The translations under genes were made by a program, and so were the position numbers. The notes beneath the pieces were generated by a model. That model made no database searches, was not told the origin of the DNA, and saw nothing but the letters and a program-made list of their open reading frames with translations. 64,000 bases of DNA from Taxillus chinensis. Its lineage: Eukaryota; Streptophyta; Magnoliopsida; Santalales; Loranthaceae. Of the stretch, positions 25,871 to 37,100 are shown piece by piece (within the stretch, counting starts at the first letter, position 1; the number at the start of each line of letters is the position of its first letter). The stretch spans positions 10,541,498 through 10,605,497 of the forward strand of contig CM042092.1 of the NCBI GenBank assembly GCA_023512835.1, written 5' to 3'.

Positions 25871-28800
25871 TTAGAAAAACTAAATTATTCAAATTAAGTG
25901 TTATTTTATTCAAAAAAAAAACTTTTAAATTTTGAATTTTATTTTATAAAACAAATATTTAAGCCCAATACATGGTTTTGAGAGCATATTTATATTTTCA
26001 AATTCTAAAAGCATGTGTCTCATAATAATTTAATATGTTTAATTTCAAAATTCTGTTTTTAAAATACATAGGTTCTGTAGTTTTTTAAAAATTATTTATA
26101 AATGTTTTATATTCTAAAATTTAAATTTAAATTTGACGTGAGTTTTTTTTTTTACTTTATTCGACGGGAGCCCATTATTTTTTAAAGTTTTTTTTATAAA
26201 ATTTAATTTAAAAAATAAAATTATTTATAAAATTCAACACTGATATGAACAATAAAGTGCAAAAATCAAAATACCAACCGAACCGCCCTTATTTTCAACA
26301 ATAGAATCCAATTTCAATATTCTGGTTTGGGTTCGATTCAATGCTCGGAGTCGGAGGCTGACTCAACGGCAAACGGCAAAACATGCGACGTGAGACCCAA
26401 AAACACTAAAACACAGATATGTGGGGTCGCCCTCGCGGGCTGCTGCGGTTGTTAAGTTGAACCTTAAATTTCTAAAAACAAATTAAACAAAAAAAACAAA
26501 AAATAATTAATGCGATGCCGTTTGCACTGCTTTTGTATTATATTGTATATATGTTATTATTTTATTTAAAAAATAATAATTAGATGATTTATCCTAAGAA
26601 TGAATCCCACGCATTTTGTTTGTGCCGAGCAAATAACACATGTTAAATATTGTTTGGGACTTTTTAAGAATTGGCAACTTTCAGGTGATCCCACTCATTT
26701 ACTTTTGGATTTGATTATGAGTTTACACCACTTTAAAATATGTCTTGAAATTTTGGACTGTACATTGTGTCTTATACGTGACCTTACCTCTTCTTTTTTT
26801 CAATGGAACGAACAAACAATACATTTTTCATAGGTTGAAACTAAACTTTAAAATCTTAAAATTTTGGGAGTCCAAAACGAATTTCAAATTGAAATCCTTA
26901 GAGCACTTATATCTAATTTAATATAATTAATGTTTACCTAATTAATAGCTAAACAAATGGTAATGGAATCAATATTATAGCAATAAATTTAATCAGTTAT
27001 ATATTGGTGGCCAAATGTGTTGAACATACTTTCACTTGTTACATTTTTTTTTTAAATAAAATAGTTAATTTCTTTCCTCTTTCCATTTAAAATAATGAAA
27101 TGAAATTACTATTTGGTGATATGAAGAGTTGTTGGCAAGTTTTGAAAAGATGTCTTTTTAAAATAAAATTTAGCTAAATGATAAAGAGTTAATTGCGAAT
27201 GTTTTATCTCCTACACATTTTAAGATAATAAAAAAAATTATATTTATATTTTAAAATATCAATTTTGTTTGTTATTATTAATTTACTATAATTTTAAATA
27301 TGATATAAAATTTTAAAATAGATATTATTGTCATAATTATAAATTTAAAAATATAACAATAAAAAAAATTATATGAGATAACATAACTTTGTAGGCAATG
27401 GACCAGTTTGATGGGAGTCCCTCTTTTGACCAAAAGTAAAGGGCTCAAACACATACTTCACTTGCTTGTTTTTGAGGTCGGCCTTACTTATTATATATTT
27501 ATGTCATTTCCAATATTATCATGCATACACTCGTTTTTTCCATATAACACGGGTATCTAACTTAACTTTTTATGGAAGGAAAAGAGCATGTAAAATGCAT
27601 TCTATTGTAACACTTTGGATTGAATTGAACTAATTAACAAAAGATAACTAAGGGCCGCAACAGATTTTCAAGCATTTTTTTTAAAATTATATATTACAAT
27701 TATTTTTTGATTTTTTATACAAATATTCACTATAATATATTTTTTAATCACTATTTATATAATAAAAATAATATTTTATATTATTTTTATTTAATAATAT
27801 TTTATTATAATTTAATATGAAATAAAAATAAAAGTTATGAGAAACGTAAATAAGATATATGAGAGAAATTTTATATATATAATTTAATAATTATATGAAA
27901 TAAACAGTGCTTTTCGTTGGAAAATACTGTACAAGTAGGAGAAAGGAAAACACATGCTTAATCTGCCTCAACCAGTGCTCAGCCACCACTGGATCCACTT
28001 CTCCCTTGAATCTCAACAGTTGTTCCTTTCAGAACCTCATCACCATGTCATCCTCGACTTAATGCAGTTGTATGCCTCCCAGCGAACTCTCACGCTCACG
28101 AGATAACTCCCCCACTGGTGGTGGTGGTGGTGGTGGTTGTAATGACCCATACCTGTGTGAGATTAAAAGTTAGGCCCCAAATAAAGTTTAGAATATACGA
28201 AAAAAATTAATATAGAAAATCTACTACTAGTTAATATACTGTACAAGCATAAAACTTCTATTATGGGGATAATTTTTTGATTTTTTTTCTCTAAATAAAA
28301 GAAAATAAACTTATATAAGAAATTTACTAGTATTGTTCTAACTCATCTTTTTCTATATATTCATATCATCATTAATGTTTATAACATAAATAAATTTATT
28401 TAAATTTAAATGATATAATAAAGAGGTACGTGTTAGAGTAGTACACGTATAAGAAAATGGGAATAGTAAATAAATTTGTGTAAGAATTATTCATCAAATA
28501 TTATCATAATGGTAAACTCTTATACACAAGTATAGAGAAGATTTTCCAAGACTTTCGTGATATATTCACTAAATACAATGATTTGTTTCCTAAATTGTAA
28601 AATACAAAAAATAAAAAGATTTTACATGCAATTGGGAAAACTGTACACAATAATTGTATGCGATTTACAATTGGAGAATTAAATGCATTCCATAAAATAA
28701 GGTTTTATCATGCCCCCATAAGCACAAGGATCCATAGTAGATACTAAATTTGGAACAATGAGATTCAAACTACTTTTGAGTGAGAGATTTCGTTAGGTAG

Positions 28801-31300
28801 TTAACAAGTTAATCAATTGTGTGTGTCACGTCCCCAGTTTCAAAAGACTTAAAACTAGATACATGGCTCTCTATGCATGTACCTAGAGAACCAAGAAATT
28901 AGTGACTGACACTTAAAAGAACTACATAGAAATTTTTTTCGTATTCAACGTACAGTCATACAACATATGTAATTATGTATTTTTCTAAAATAAAAGCATC
29001 GATAACATGCATAACAGTTAATGGACCAAATAAAATCATTTCATCATCAAAAACATGTACAGTTCAATAATTTTTTTCACAAACTTATGCCTAAGGCAAA
29101 TTAAATAAAATCAACATCATTTACACAATTTAAAATAATACACCAAAGGGGTAAGTCCTCCCATGGTGTAGTGACTCTGCTAGCTCTTGGTAACACCTTA
29201 TCACGTTTTCAAATTCAAAAACTTGAATATATGCATGTGTTTGCTCTATACTTGAACCCGAAGGATCAAAGGATTAGTGACTAACACATAATAGATGCTA
29301 TGCAATGGGTGTTCTCTCAAGTCATACAATATTACTCATGCAACATTGGTATAATTATACACTCACAAGAGCCTATATATAATATAACTAGTAACACATA
29401 CCCAATTCATTTGATTAAACTTGAAAGAGCTCTGTGAGTTCAACTCATTGAACTCATAATATATGTACTGTAATTAATTAATTATATTCATGAACTATAA
29501 TTTATATATGTTACTTATTTCATTATTTTTTTATTAGTCAATAACTTAATAGTAATTAGTATGTCATTATAACTTAATAAATTTATATACAAATAATATA
29601 ATATAATTTTAAGGATTTAATATTATTATATATTATTATATTTTTATAATTTGTTTGAACTGACTTTTTTAAAAAATTATAATATAATTTATACAAAAAA
29701 ATTTAAAATTTGACTTGACTCATAAAATTAACTTACATGAGTTCGAGCACAACAACAAAGTGCTAAACGAAACATTAGTTTGGCTACTCATTTACAGGCT
29801 AATGTGTGTGTGTGTGTGGCCATGATCGGTTGTTACCAAAAGGTCATCAATATTGCCTTCCAGTTTGAAGTTTGGTTCAGATAGTTTTGGAGTCGTTTGT
29901 TGCATATTTTGTTTTTATATTTTTATTTAATCATTTAAATCATTATTGAAATTGAGCATCAATAACTTTGTTGGTTTTTTTTTAATCCGTAACAACAGGC
30001 CTTTGCTTTTGCAGTTTTTCATTGTCAGGCTTCATGGGAAAGTCAGATCCGTACTGGTTGTTGCCATAACAGACAGTCATCCATTAATTCACCAACCCAA
30101 GACCCGAAATTACTGCTGTCGAACTGGTAGCCGTGGGCGGATGGGCGAAAAAACAGACATGAATAGTGAGTTTGTTTTAAAAAATATCAAATTTTTTAAT
30201 ACATATTATATAATTTATACAATTACATATGAATAAAAATGATATTTTTTAAAAAAAATTTAACGTCTGAATTAATTTTTTTTTTGCCAAATAATCTTTT
30301 TTTTTCTTTTCCACTTTTTCTGCCTAAAACTATTCAACAGTTTTTTTCTTGTGGGACACCTCCAGACTTATAAGCACATTTACTTTAAAAAAATTAATTT
30401 ATAAATAATAATTTAATATTATAAAAAAATTACATTAATAACTTTCTTAATTAACACTCTTATCTGTGCAACACCCTCCTCCCTCTTTAATTATAGGGCA
30501 TCAAGAGTAGTATTGTCCTTTCTATAAATATGATGAATTTATATTAATTGAGTAATCTCATTTATGATAGAAAAAAAGGTTAATTTTGATTATATGATTG
30601 GGTGTGAAAATTCTAGGCGGTAGAAGAAAGGTAAAAGATGACAAAAAAGCTTGATATTTCTGGAAAAAAACGTTAAGTGTTGGTAAGCCTGTACGTTGCA
30701 ATTTGTCATTGTTATACGTTAACTTGACTGTGCAATCGGGCATGTATGTTGCACTCATCGTATAGTTGGTGAACTGAATTTTTTTTTTAAATTTTGTAAT
30801 AGCTACTTAATCAAATTATAAAAAAATAAAATAAATATTTATAAAAGTGAATGTGTTAGTTATTTTAATACCCAGTGATGCCGGTCTCTCAAGCTCGCCC
30901 CATGTACCGAGTCTACCGATCCATGCACCCAACATCAGTATTTAACTTCAATACAGTTTTATATTTTATCTCTAAATCTTAAATTTTTTTATTTGTTAAA
31001 AGTAATTTTTTTATATCCAATTCCAATAAAACTTTTAACTTTATTTATATTAAAATAATATTTTTAATGAAAATAAAATGAAAAAAGTGGAGAGAGAAAG
31101 AAAGAAATAATATAATAATAAATAAAAATAAATAATTATTCTTAAAGAATAAAGAGTAATTATAAGTAGAGGGTGAGATAGAAAATTTATTAGTATGGAT
31201 TTTTTAGGTTGGGCTTTTCATGCGTATAGAAAATCCTGAAATTGGCGTTAACTTTTATGTACTAATCTTCGAACTTTTAGTTTTGGATAGATAGGCTGAA
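25871..31300. other. AT-rich gene-free stretch
   Basis: No supported genes over 5.4 kb. It contains the MITE-like element at 27652-28338, short near-repeats around 28840-28925 and 29215-29305 (attagtgactgacac / attagtgactaacac), a (GT) run near 29803 and degenerate AT-rich sequence. Confidence 0.55.
27652..28338. mobile_element. MITE-like element carrying a 301-bp insertion
   Basis: Flanked by TAA on both sides. Its body resembles the MITE at 55564-55963: ataatattttatatta, gagagaaatttt, atactgtacaa and a terminal ttatataagaaatttactagt block. The body is interrupted at 27936-28236. The 11-bp tactgtacaag flanks the insert at 27925-27935 and 28237-28247. The outer inverted termini are weak. Confidence 0.45.
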
Positions 31301-31303
31301 AAG

Positions 31304-31359
31304 GTTGTGATGACACGTGTCGTGCATGCATTGAGTTGTGATGACATGTGTCGTGTATG
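31304..31359 (+). promoter_or_regulatory. Tandem 25-bp repeat with G-box upstream of the zinc-finger gene
   Basis: 25 bp at 31304-31328 recurs at 31335-31359 with two C-to-T differences. The first copy holds the palindrome GACACGTGTC, a perfect G-box/ABRE core. In the second it is CATGTG. It lies 118-173 bp upstream of the ATG at 31477, a plausible bZIP/bHLH site. Confidence 0.5.
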
Positions 31360-31476
31360 TATATGTTGACTGAGATTGCTAGAAGATAAAGTAGGGAATA
31401 GGGAACAAAAATTAATGTCCACTACTCTTGATAAAAAAAACCCAATGATGGGATAAGGTTGGTGGCCGGCCGACAT

Positions 31477-32011
31477 ATGGAGAGGATCACGGCGAGCGAG
31501 TTGGCGGGGCTTGGCGTAGGTGCTCTCCTCACTTGCGCCGCCTTGGCCGCCCCCAAGGTCGACGCCTTCATCTCCGCTTCCCAGCGAAGGTAAGAAAAAC
31601 AGAGACCCCCGGCCCCTCCGTACTTCCCACTCCACTCCCTAGCTAATCATTTGTTAAAAAAACATGAATTTCTATAATGTGTGCCAACAGCACTCGAAGA
31701 TGTTCATTTATTATTATTATTATTATTATTTACTTTCTCTTCTGCCAACCGTAATTGAAATGTGGTGTATATAATATTGCATGCATGTACAAAGCTCCCT
31801 GGGGCTGTGCAAGAAATGTGGCGATTTGAGGATGATAGCTTGCAAGAGATGCAGAGGCACTGGTTTCGTTCCCGGCGGACCTTTCCGCTTTACCCTCGTC
31901 GACGACTTGTTTGATTGGTTTGGGGATGGCGAAGTCAGAGCTGGGTCCGTCAAATGTACCAACTGTCAAGGAACAGGCAGCTTCCGCTGCCCAGATTGCT
32001 CTAATCCGTAA
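31477..32011 (+). CDS. Small DnaJ-type zinc-finger protein (109 aa)
   Basis: Two exons, 31477-31589 and 31795-32011, joined in phase 2 (CGAAG|C). The protein starts MERITASELAGLGVGALL, a short alanine-rich, partly hydrophobic N-terminus. It then carries four Cys pairs: CKKC, CKRCRGTGF, CTNCQGTGS and CPDC. CxxCxGxG spacing is the DnaJ cysteine-rich zinc-binding fold, here without a J domain, as in plant BSD2/LQY1-like proteins that assist thiol chemistry or assembly in plastids. Plastid targeting is inferred only. The start is the first ATG and just precedes the conserved frame. Expression may be driven through the nearby G-box repeat. Confidence 0.85.
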
Positions 32012-34128
32012 AACGTTTGATCCTCCGATCCCCTCCTCTCATGATGTCTGATATATCCATCTACTTCCAACTGCATGCAAATATGTCTCTTTTCCTAGCT
32101 CCCAGCTGATTGTTTTTGCACCAAAGCTATTTATTAATTAGCTAGCTCTTACATTTCAGCTTTCCGAGATACCACCAATACATAAACATTGTCACTTTTT
32201 ATGTGTGAATCTCACGTATGACAGTTGTTGTATTATATTGTCTCATAATAGGCATATATGAATATTATTATTGGTTGCATCTAGTTTAGCATATTTAATT
32301 CCTCACTTTTATATGTTTTGCAAACAGTTACACGGCTATTTTCAGATGTATAATCACCTTTTTTGATTTGTAATCGATTAATTAAGAAGCTCCATCTATC
32401 GGTCATTTTATCCAATTGTTTTGATATGGAAGCTTACGAATTTAAACGCGTATAAGAGCCGCTTGAACCAAGTTGAGGAGCAATAGCTAGCGACTAGCGT
32501 AGCCTACGTGAAAGGTGGCCATTAGTGGATTTGTGAGAGAGAGAAAAAGGACTTCAATCCATAGAGTCCCAATGGTTGCCAATGGTGTGAGAATGAAGGC
32601 ATATTGGATATTGAATATTGGAGCAGCAATTTCTAGCCAAAAAAAGAGGACGTGGGTATATTGGATATTGGATTTTTTTTCCTGATATCGTCTTGGGGAT
32701 GTGGGTTCTAACATTTAGAAAATTTTGCCCATAATTAACTAAACAAGGAAACATCTTCCAAGTGCTAAATAAAGTATAGTTTGTAGTTTATTGAACTTAA
32801 CTACGTTTGATTCAATAAAAATGTTTTTTAACAAAGGTCAAAATGCTTGTATTTAAATAAAATGAGGAAAATATTTTATAAATATATAAATTAAAAAAAT
32901 CCTTTTTTTAAAACTCTTATTTTTAAGCTCTTGTCCCAAATGATCCAATAGTTATAAGGAATTTTATCTGGAAGACTACTTTATTTATGAACTTAAGTGG
33001 TAATGGTTTTACTCACTATTCCGATAAAAAATCGGTTTATTAATAGATTTTCTTCAAGCTCATCATATTTCTTAGGAACACTCTTAGCTGACAGATTTTA
33101 CATTTTAAAATTTAATAAAGATCAAATTTTAGAAAACCAAATAAAACCCCTCATGTCTAATCAAGTTTAGAAGTAATGGGAATGCTTATTCTTTTTCATA
33201 ATTATATGTACTCCCGAACATTGCTACGGTAATGTAAACATTTTCTTTCGATTACTCGAGTCGAGGTGATAGGTGACCAACCTTGCCTATTTTGGCCGAC
33301 TCTAGTTTTTTTTTTTTTTTTTTTTTGGATTTTAGTTTAATTTGGGATCTGTGGCGGTTATCTTTTTCATGATATTTAGAAAATCAGTGACACGGGCGAC
33401 CATAATATGATACTTCAAGTTCAAAGTTAAATATGCTTAAAGGTAAGAACGGGTAGTTTTAATTTGAACAGGGACCAAATGAGAGGTGAACGCCTATATA
33501 ATATATAAAAATGATATTTGTAACCCCACCGTTGCAATACTGATAACATAATATTTATTAAAATAATATTTAAAAATTTATATATTTTTATATCTAATAT
33601 ATAAAAAAAACTAATAAACTCAAGTAATAAAATAAAATAAAAAATAAAAAATTATTTCGATCTGCCTATAAGTTAAATTTAAATTTAAAAAAAGTTAGAA
33701 ATAATTTTTAAAAATAATTATGAGTTTAAAAAATTATTTTTAAATTTATATTATTAATAAATTAAATAAATTGAGGCCGGTCATTTTGAAAAAACAAAGT
33801 CACATGCGCTGCGAAATTGGTACACGTGACACTTTAGACACTGTCGCACATAGAGAAATAACCAACACATTTATCACATGCCACATGTATTTGGATAAAT
33901 AATTGAATAACGTATAATAATGGTTTGTTTTTAAAACTTCAACGTATCTTATATTTAATACATAAAATGCGTAACATTTAGTATGCGGTCAGGAACGCCC
34001 CGCAGGGACAAGCGGCTGTGCTGACAGAGAAGATCAAGTGATCAATCAACCACCCGCATTTATGTGAGTACTGCATTGATACAAATATACACTGCACTAC
34101 TGAAGTAGAAGAAGAGAAAGCAAGGAAG
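32012..34128. other. Spacer between the zinc-finger and cyclase genes
   Basis: 3'UTR of the zinc-finger gene, then AT-rich sequence without coding signal. It has a T-tract at about 33307-33327 and a related pair of short strings (tattggatattgaatattgg / tattggatattggatt) near 32600-32670. The last ~300 bp are the cyclase promoter and leader. Confidence 0.5.
33823..33828 (+). promoter_or_regulatory. G-box CACGTG upstream of the cyclase gene
   Basis: A single CACGTG about 300 bp before the ATG at 34129. G-boxes bind bHLH (for example MYC-type) or bZIP factors and are common in jasmonate-responsive triterpene genes. Use here is unproven. Confidence 0.3.
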
Positions 34129-37100
34129 ATGTGGAGGCTGAAGGTGGGAGAAGGTACGGCACGAGGGAGTGACGAGAATGGGTGGAACAAGTATCTGTAC
34201 AGCACTAACTCTTACGTGGGTCGTCAGGCTTGGGAGTACGAGGCCGACGGCGGCACCCCTGAAGAGCGAGCCCAGGTGGAAGCGGCTCGACTTCATTACT
34301 GGGACAACCGCTTCCGAGTCAAGCCCAGCTCCGATCACCTTTGGCGCTTCCAGGTCTCATCCCTCTTCCCTCAGTACTGATAATATATTATAATTAGTTA
34401 ATCACTGATTGTACGTATTTTAATTTGTATATGTGCTTCTAATATTGATTCCTTGTTTGATGTATTTGTGGGCAAAAACAAAAAACAAAAAGTGCAGTTT
34501 CTGAGGGAGACAGATTTTAAACAAACGATTCCTCAGCAAAAAGTAGGGGATGAAGAGGAGATGAGCTTCGAAAAAGTCACCACCGCATTGAGGAGAGCCG
34601 TGCATTTGTTTGCGGCGTTGCAGTCCCCGGACGGCCATTGGCCGGCCCAGATCACGGGCCCTCTGTTTTTCATGCCGCCCTTGGTCAGTTGGTGTCACTC
34701 GTCAGGGGTGCACTCGCGAGGGACTGTTTAATTTATTAGTTATTTAGTTAATTTGTCTCCAGCAACAGCAAGTTCCCAGGTTGTATTAGTGTTTTGTTCA
34801 GGAAAAAGAAAAAGTAACGAAATAAAATGGGGTGCGTGCAGGTGATGTGTTTGTATATAACGGGGCATCTGGACAGAGTGTTCAAGGCAGAGCATCGGAG
34901 GGAGATACTGCGCTACATCTACTGCCATCAGGTGCTCCGCTTTTGTAGTTAGTTAGTACTTATTAGTGGTAGGCCAATTGAATGCGAATGCGAATGCGAT
35001 GATGAGGTTTTGAATTTTGGTGATTAATCAAAACGTTGCTTCTTCTGTGATTATTATTCAATCTTGTTTTAGAACCAAGACGGGGGATGGGGACTGCACT
35101 TAGAGGGGCACAGCGTTATGTTCTGCACCGTCCTCAGCTACATCTGCATGAGGATACTGGGAGAAAGCCCAGATGGTGGCCGAGACAATGCGGTCGCCAG
35201 AGCCCGGGAATGGATTCTTCAGCATGGCGGTGCTGTTGCCATACCCTCCTGGGGCAAGACTTGGCTTTCGGTCTCTTTCACTTTTTCCCTACATCTGCTG
35301 GATGCTGGATGCTGCATGCTCTTTTTTTTTTTTTTTTGTATTACTAGTACTAGTACTAGTAGCTTAATTTGCTGGAGCCACTAACTTCTAAATCTGCTGT
35401 TTATTCATGTAACTATTTTTTTTTGGTTAAAATTTATGGGTGTAGATACTGGGTGTGTATGAATGGGCAGGCACCAACCCAATGCCACCCGAGTTTTGGA
35501 TGTTACCCTCTTTTCTTCCCTTTCATCCGGGCATGTATCTTTCTCATTCTTGATCTTTTCCCCTCATATTTTTTTTTTTTTGTGTTTTTTGAAGGAGAGT
35601 TTTGCAGTCCACATTTAATTTCTATATGCATCTCAATTAGTCAAACGCGTTTTGCAGGCAAGATGTGGTGCTACTGTCGGAGTGTATACATGCCGATGTC
35701 ATACTTTTATGGGAAAAGATTTGTAGGCTCGATAACACCCCTCATTCTACAACTCAGGGAAGAACTCTACACCAAACCTTACCATCAAATCAATTGGAGG
35801 GAAGCTCGGCATGACTGTGCAAAGGTAGATTAACTCCTGTATTATGGTAATCCAGTCACACAGTGTTATCACACGGGTATATACCTCCTAATATAGATAT
35901 ATAAATCCTTACAAGCATATTTTTGAGACGGGCAAATTTAGACACTCACTTCAACTATTGGAAAGGCTAAGGTGTATAATCACTGGGTTATGCGTAGGTC
36001 TCCCTTTAGATGATGCGGATACCTAAAAACTACAGCTTATATGTGCAAATAAATTAAAATGTGATTGCATTGCAGGAGGATCTGTACTATCCGCATCCAC
36101 TGATACAAGACTTGATGTGGGATAGTTTCTATGTGTTAACAGAGCCTCTCCTCACCCGCTGGCCCCTCAATACGATGGTCAGAGAGAAGGCCCTTCAAGT
36201 CACAATGAAGCATCTCCACTATGAGGACGAGAACAGTCGATACATGACCATGGGCTCTGTAGAGAAGGTACAACTAATTTGTATATGTGACACCTTACGC
36301 TCACCAGCGAAACAAGCTAAGCATTAATTATTGTCTATTTCCAATATCAAACAGCCGTTATTCATGCTGGCTTGCTGGGTTGAAGACCCAGAAGGTGATT
36401 ACTTCAAAAAACACCTTGCAAGGGTCCCTGACTACTTATGGATGGCAGAAGATGGGATGATGATGCAGGTAAAAATCAATGTTTTCTTAATCTACGAAAC
36501 AATTTAATTCTCTCAAAGCAACTACACATGACGTGTTCATTATACACTATAGCTTAGAGAGAGTTCCTATTTAGCTACAATGCTTTAAAGAAGAAAGATG
36601 GATTAATTCTTTACTCACATATGGGATCACTATTTATTTAGACACAACACTTGTGGAAAATTTTTTACTCTGTCATCCTAATCAGAAATAGGGTTTGAAG
36701 TGCAGAGTTTTGGTAGTCAGGAGTGGGACGCTAGTTTTGCAATGCAAGCACTGTTAGCAAGTAATCTTTCCGATGAAATTGGACCAACGCTCAAGAAAGG
36801 CCATGAATTCATAAAAAATTCTCAGGTTTCATCTTTTTAACGTTTGATAGCGACTTTTCAAGCTGTTAATGTTTTAAACTTTAACCTTAATTAATAATTT
36901 TTTGTAGATTACGGACAACCCATCTGGTGATTTCAAAAGCATGTACCGCCACATTTCAAAAGGCGGCTGGGCACTCTCCGACAAGGACCATGGCTGGCAA
37001 GTGTCTGATTGCACCGCAGAAGGCTTGAAGGTGGTGAACCCATTTACCCCCATAATTACTTCAATCATGTTCAAGAGTGACGACTTTTTACAAGGCCACT

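Noticed and set aside
29946..30236. 96-codon plus-strand frame
   Set aside because: No motif, mixed composition, AT-rich flanks without splice or promoter support.
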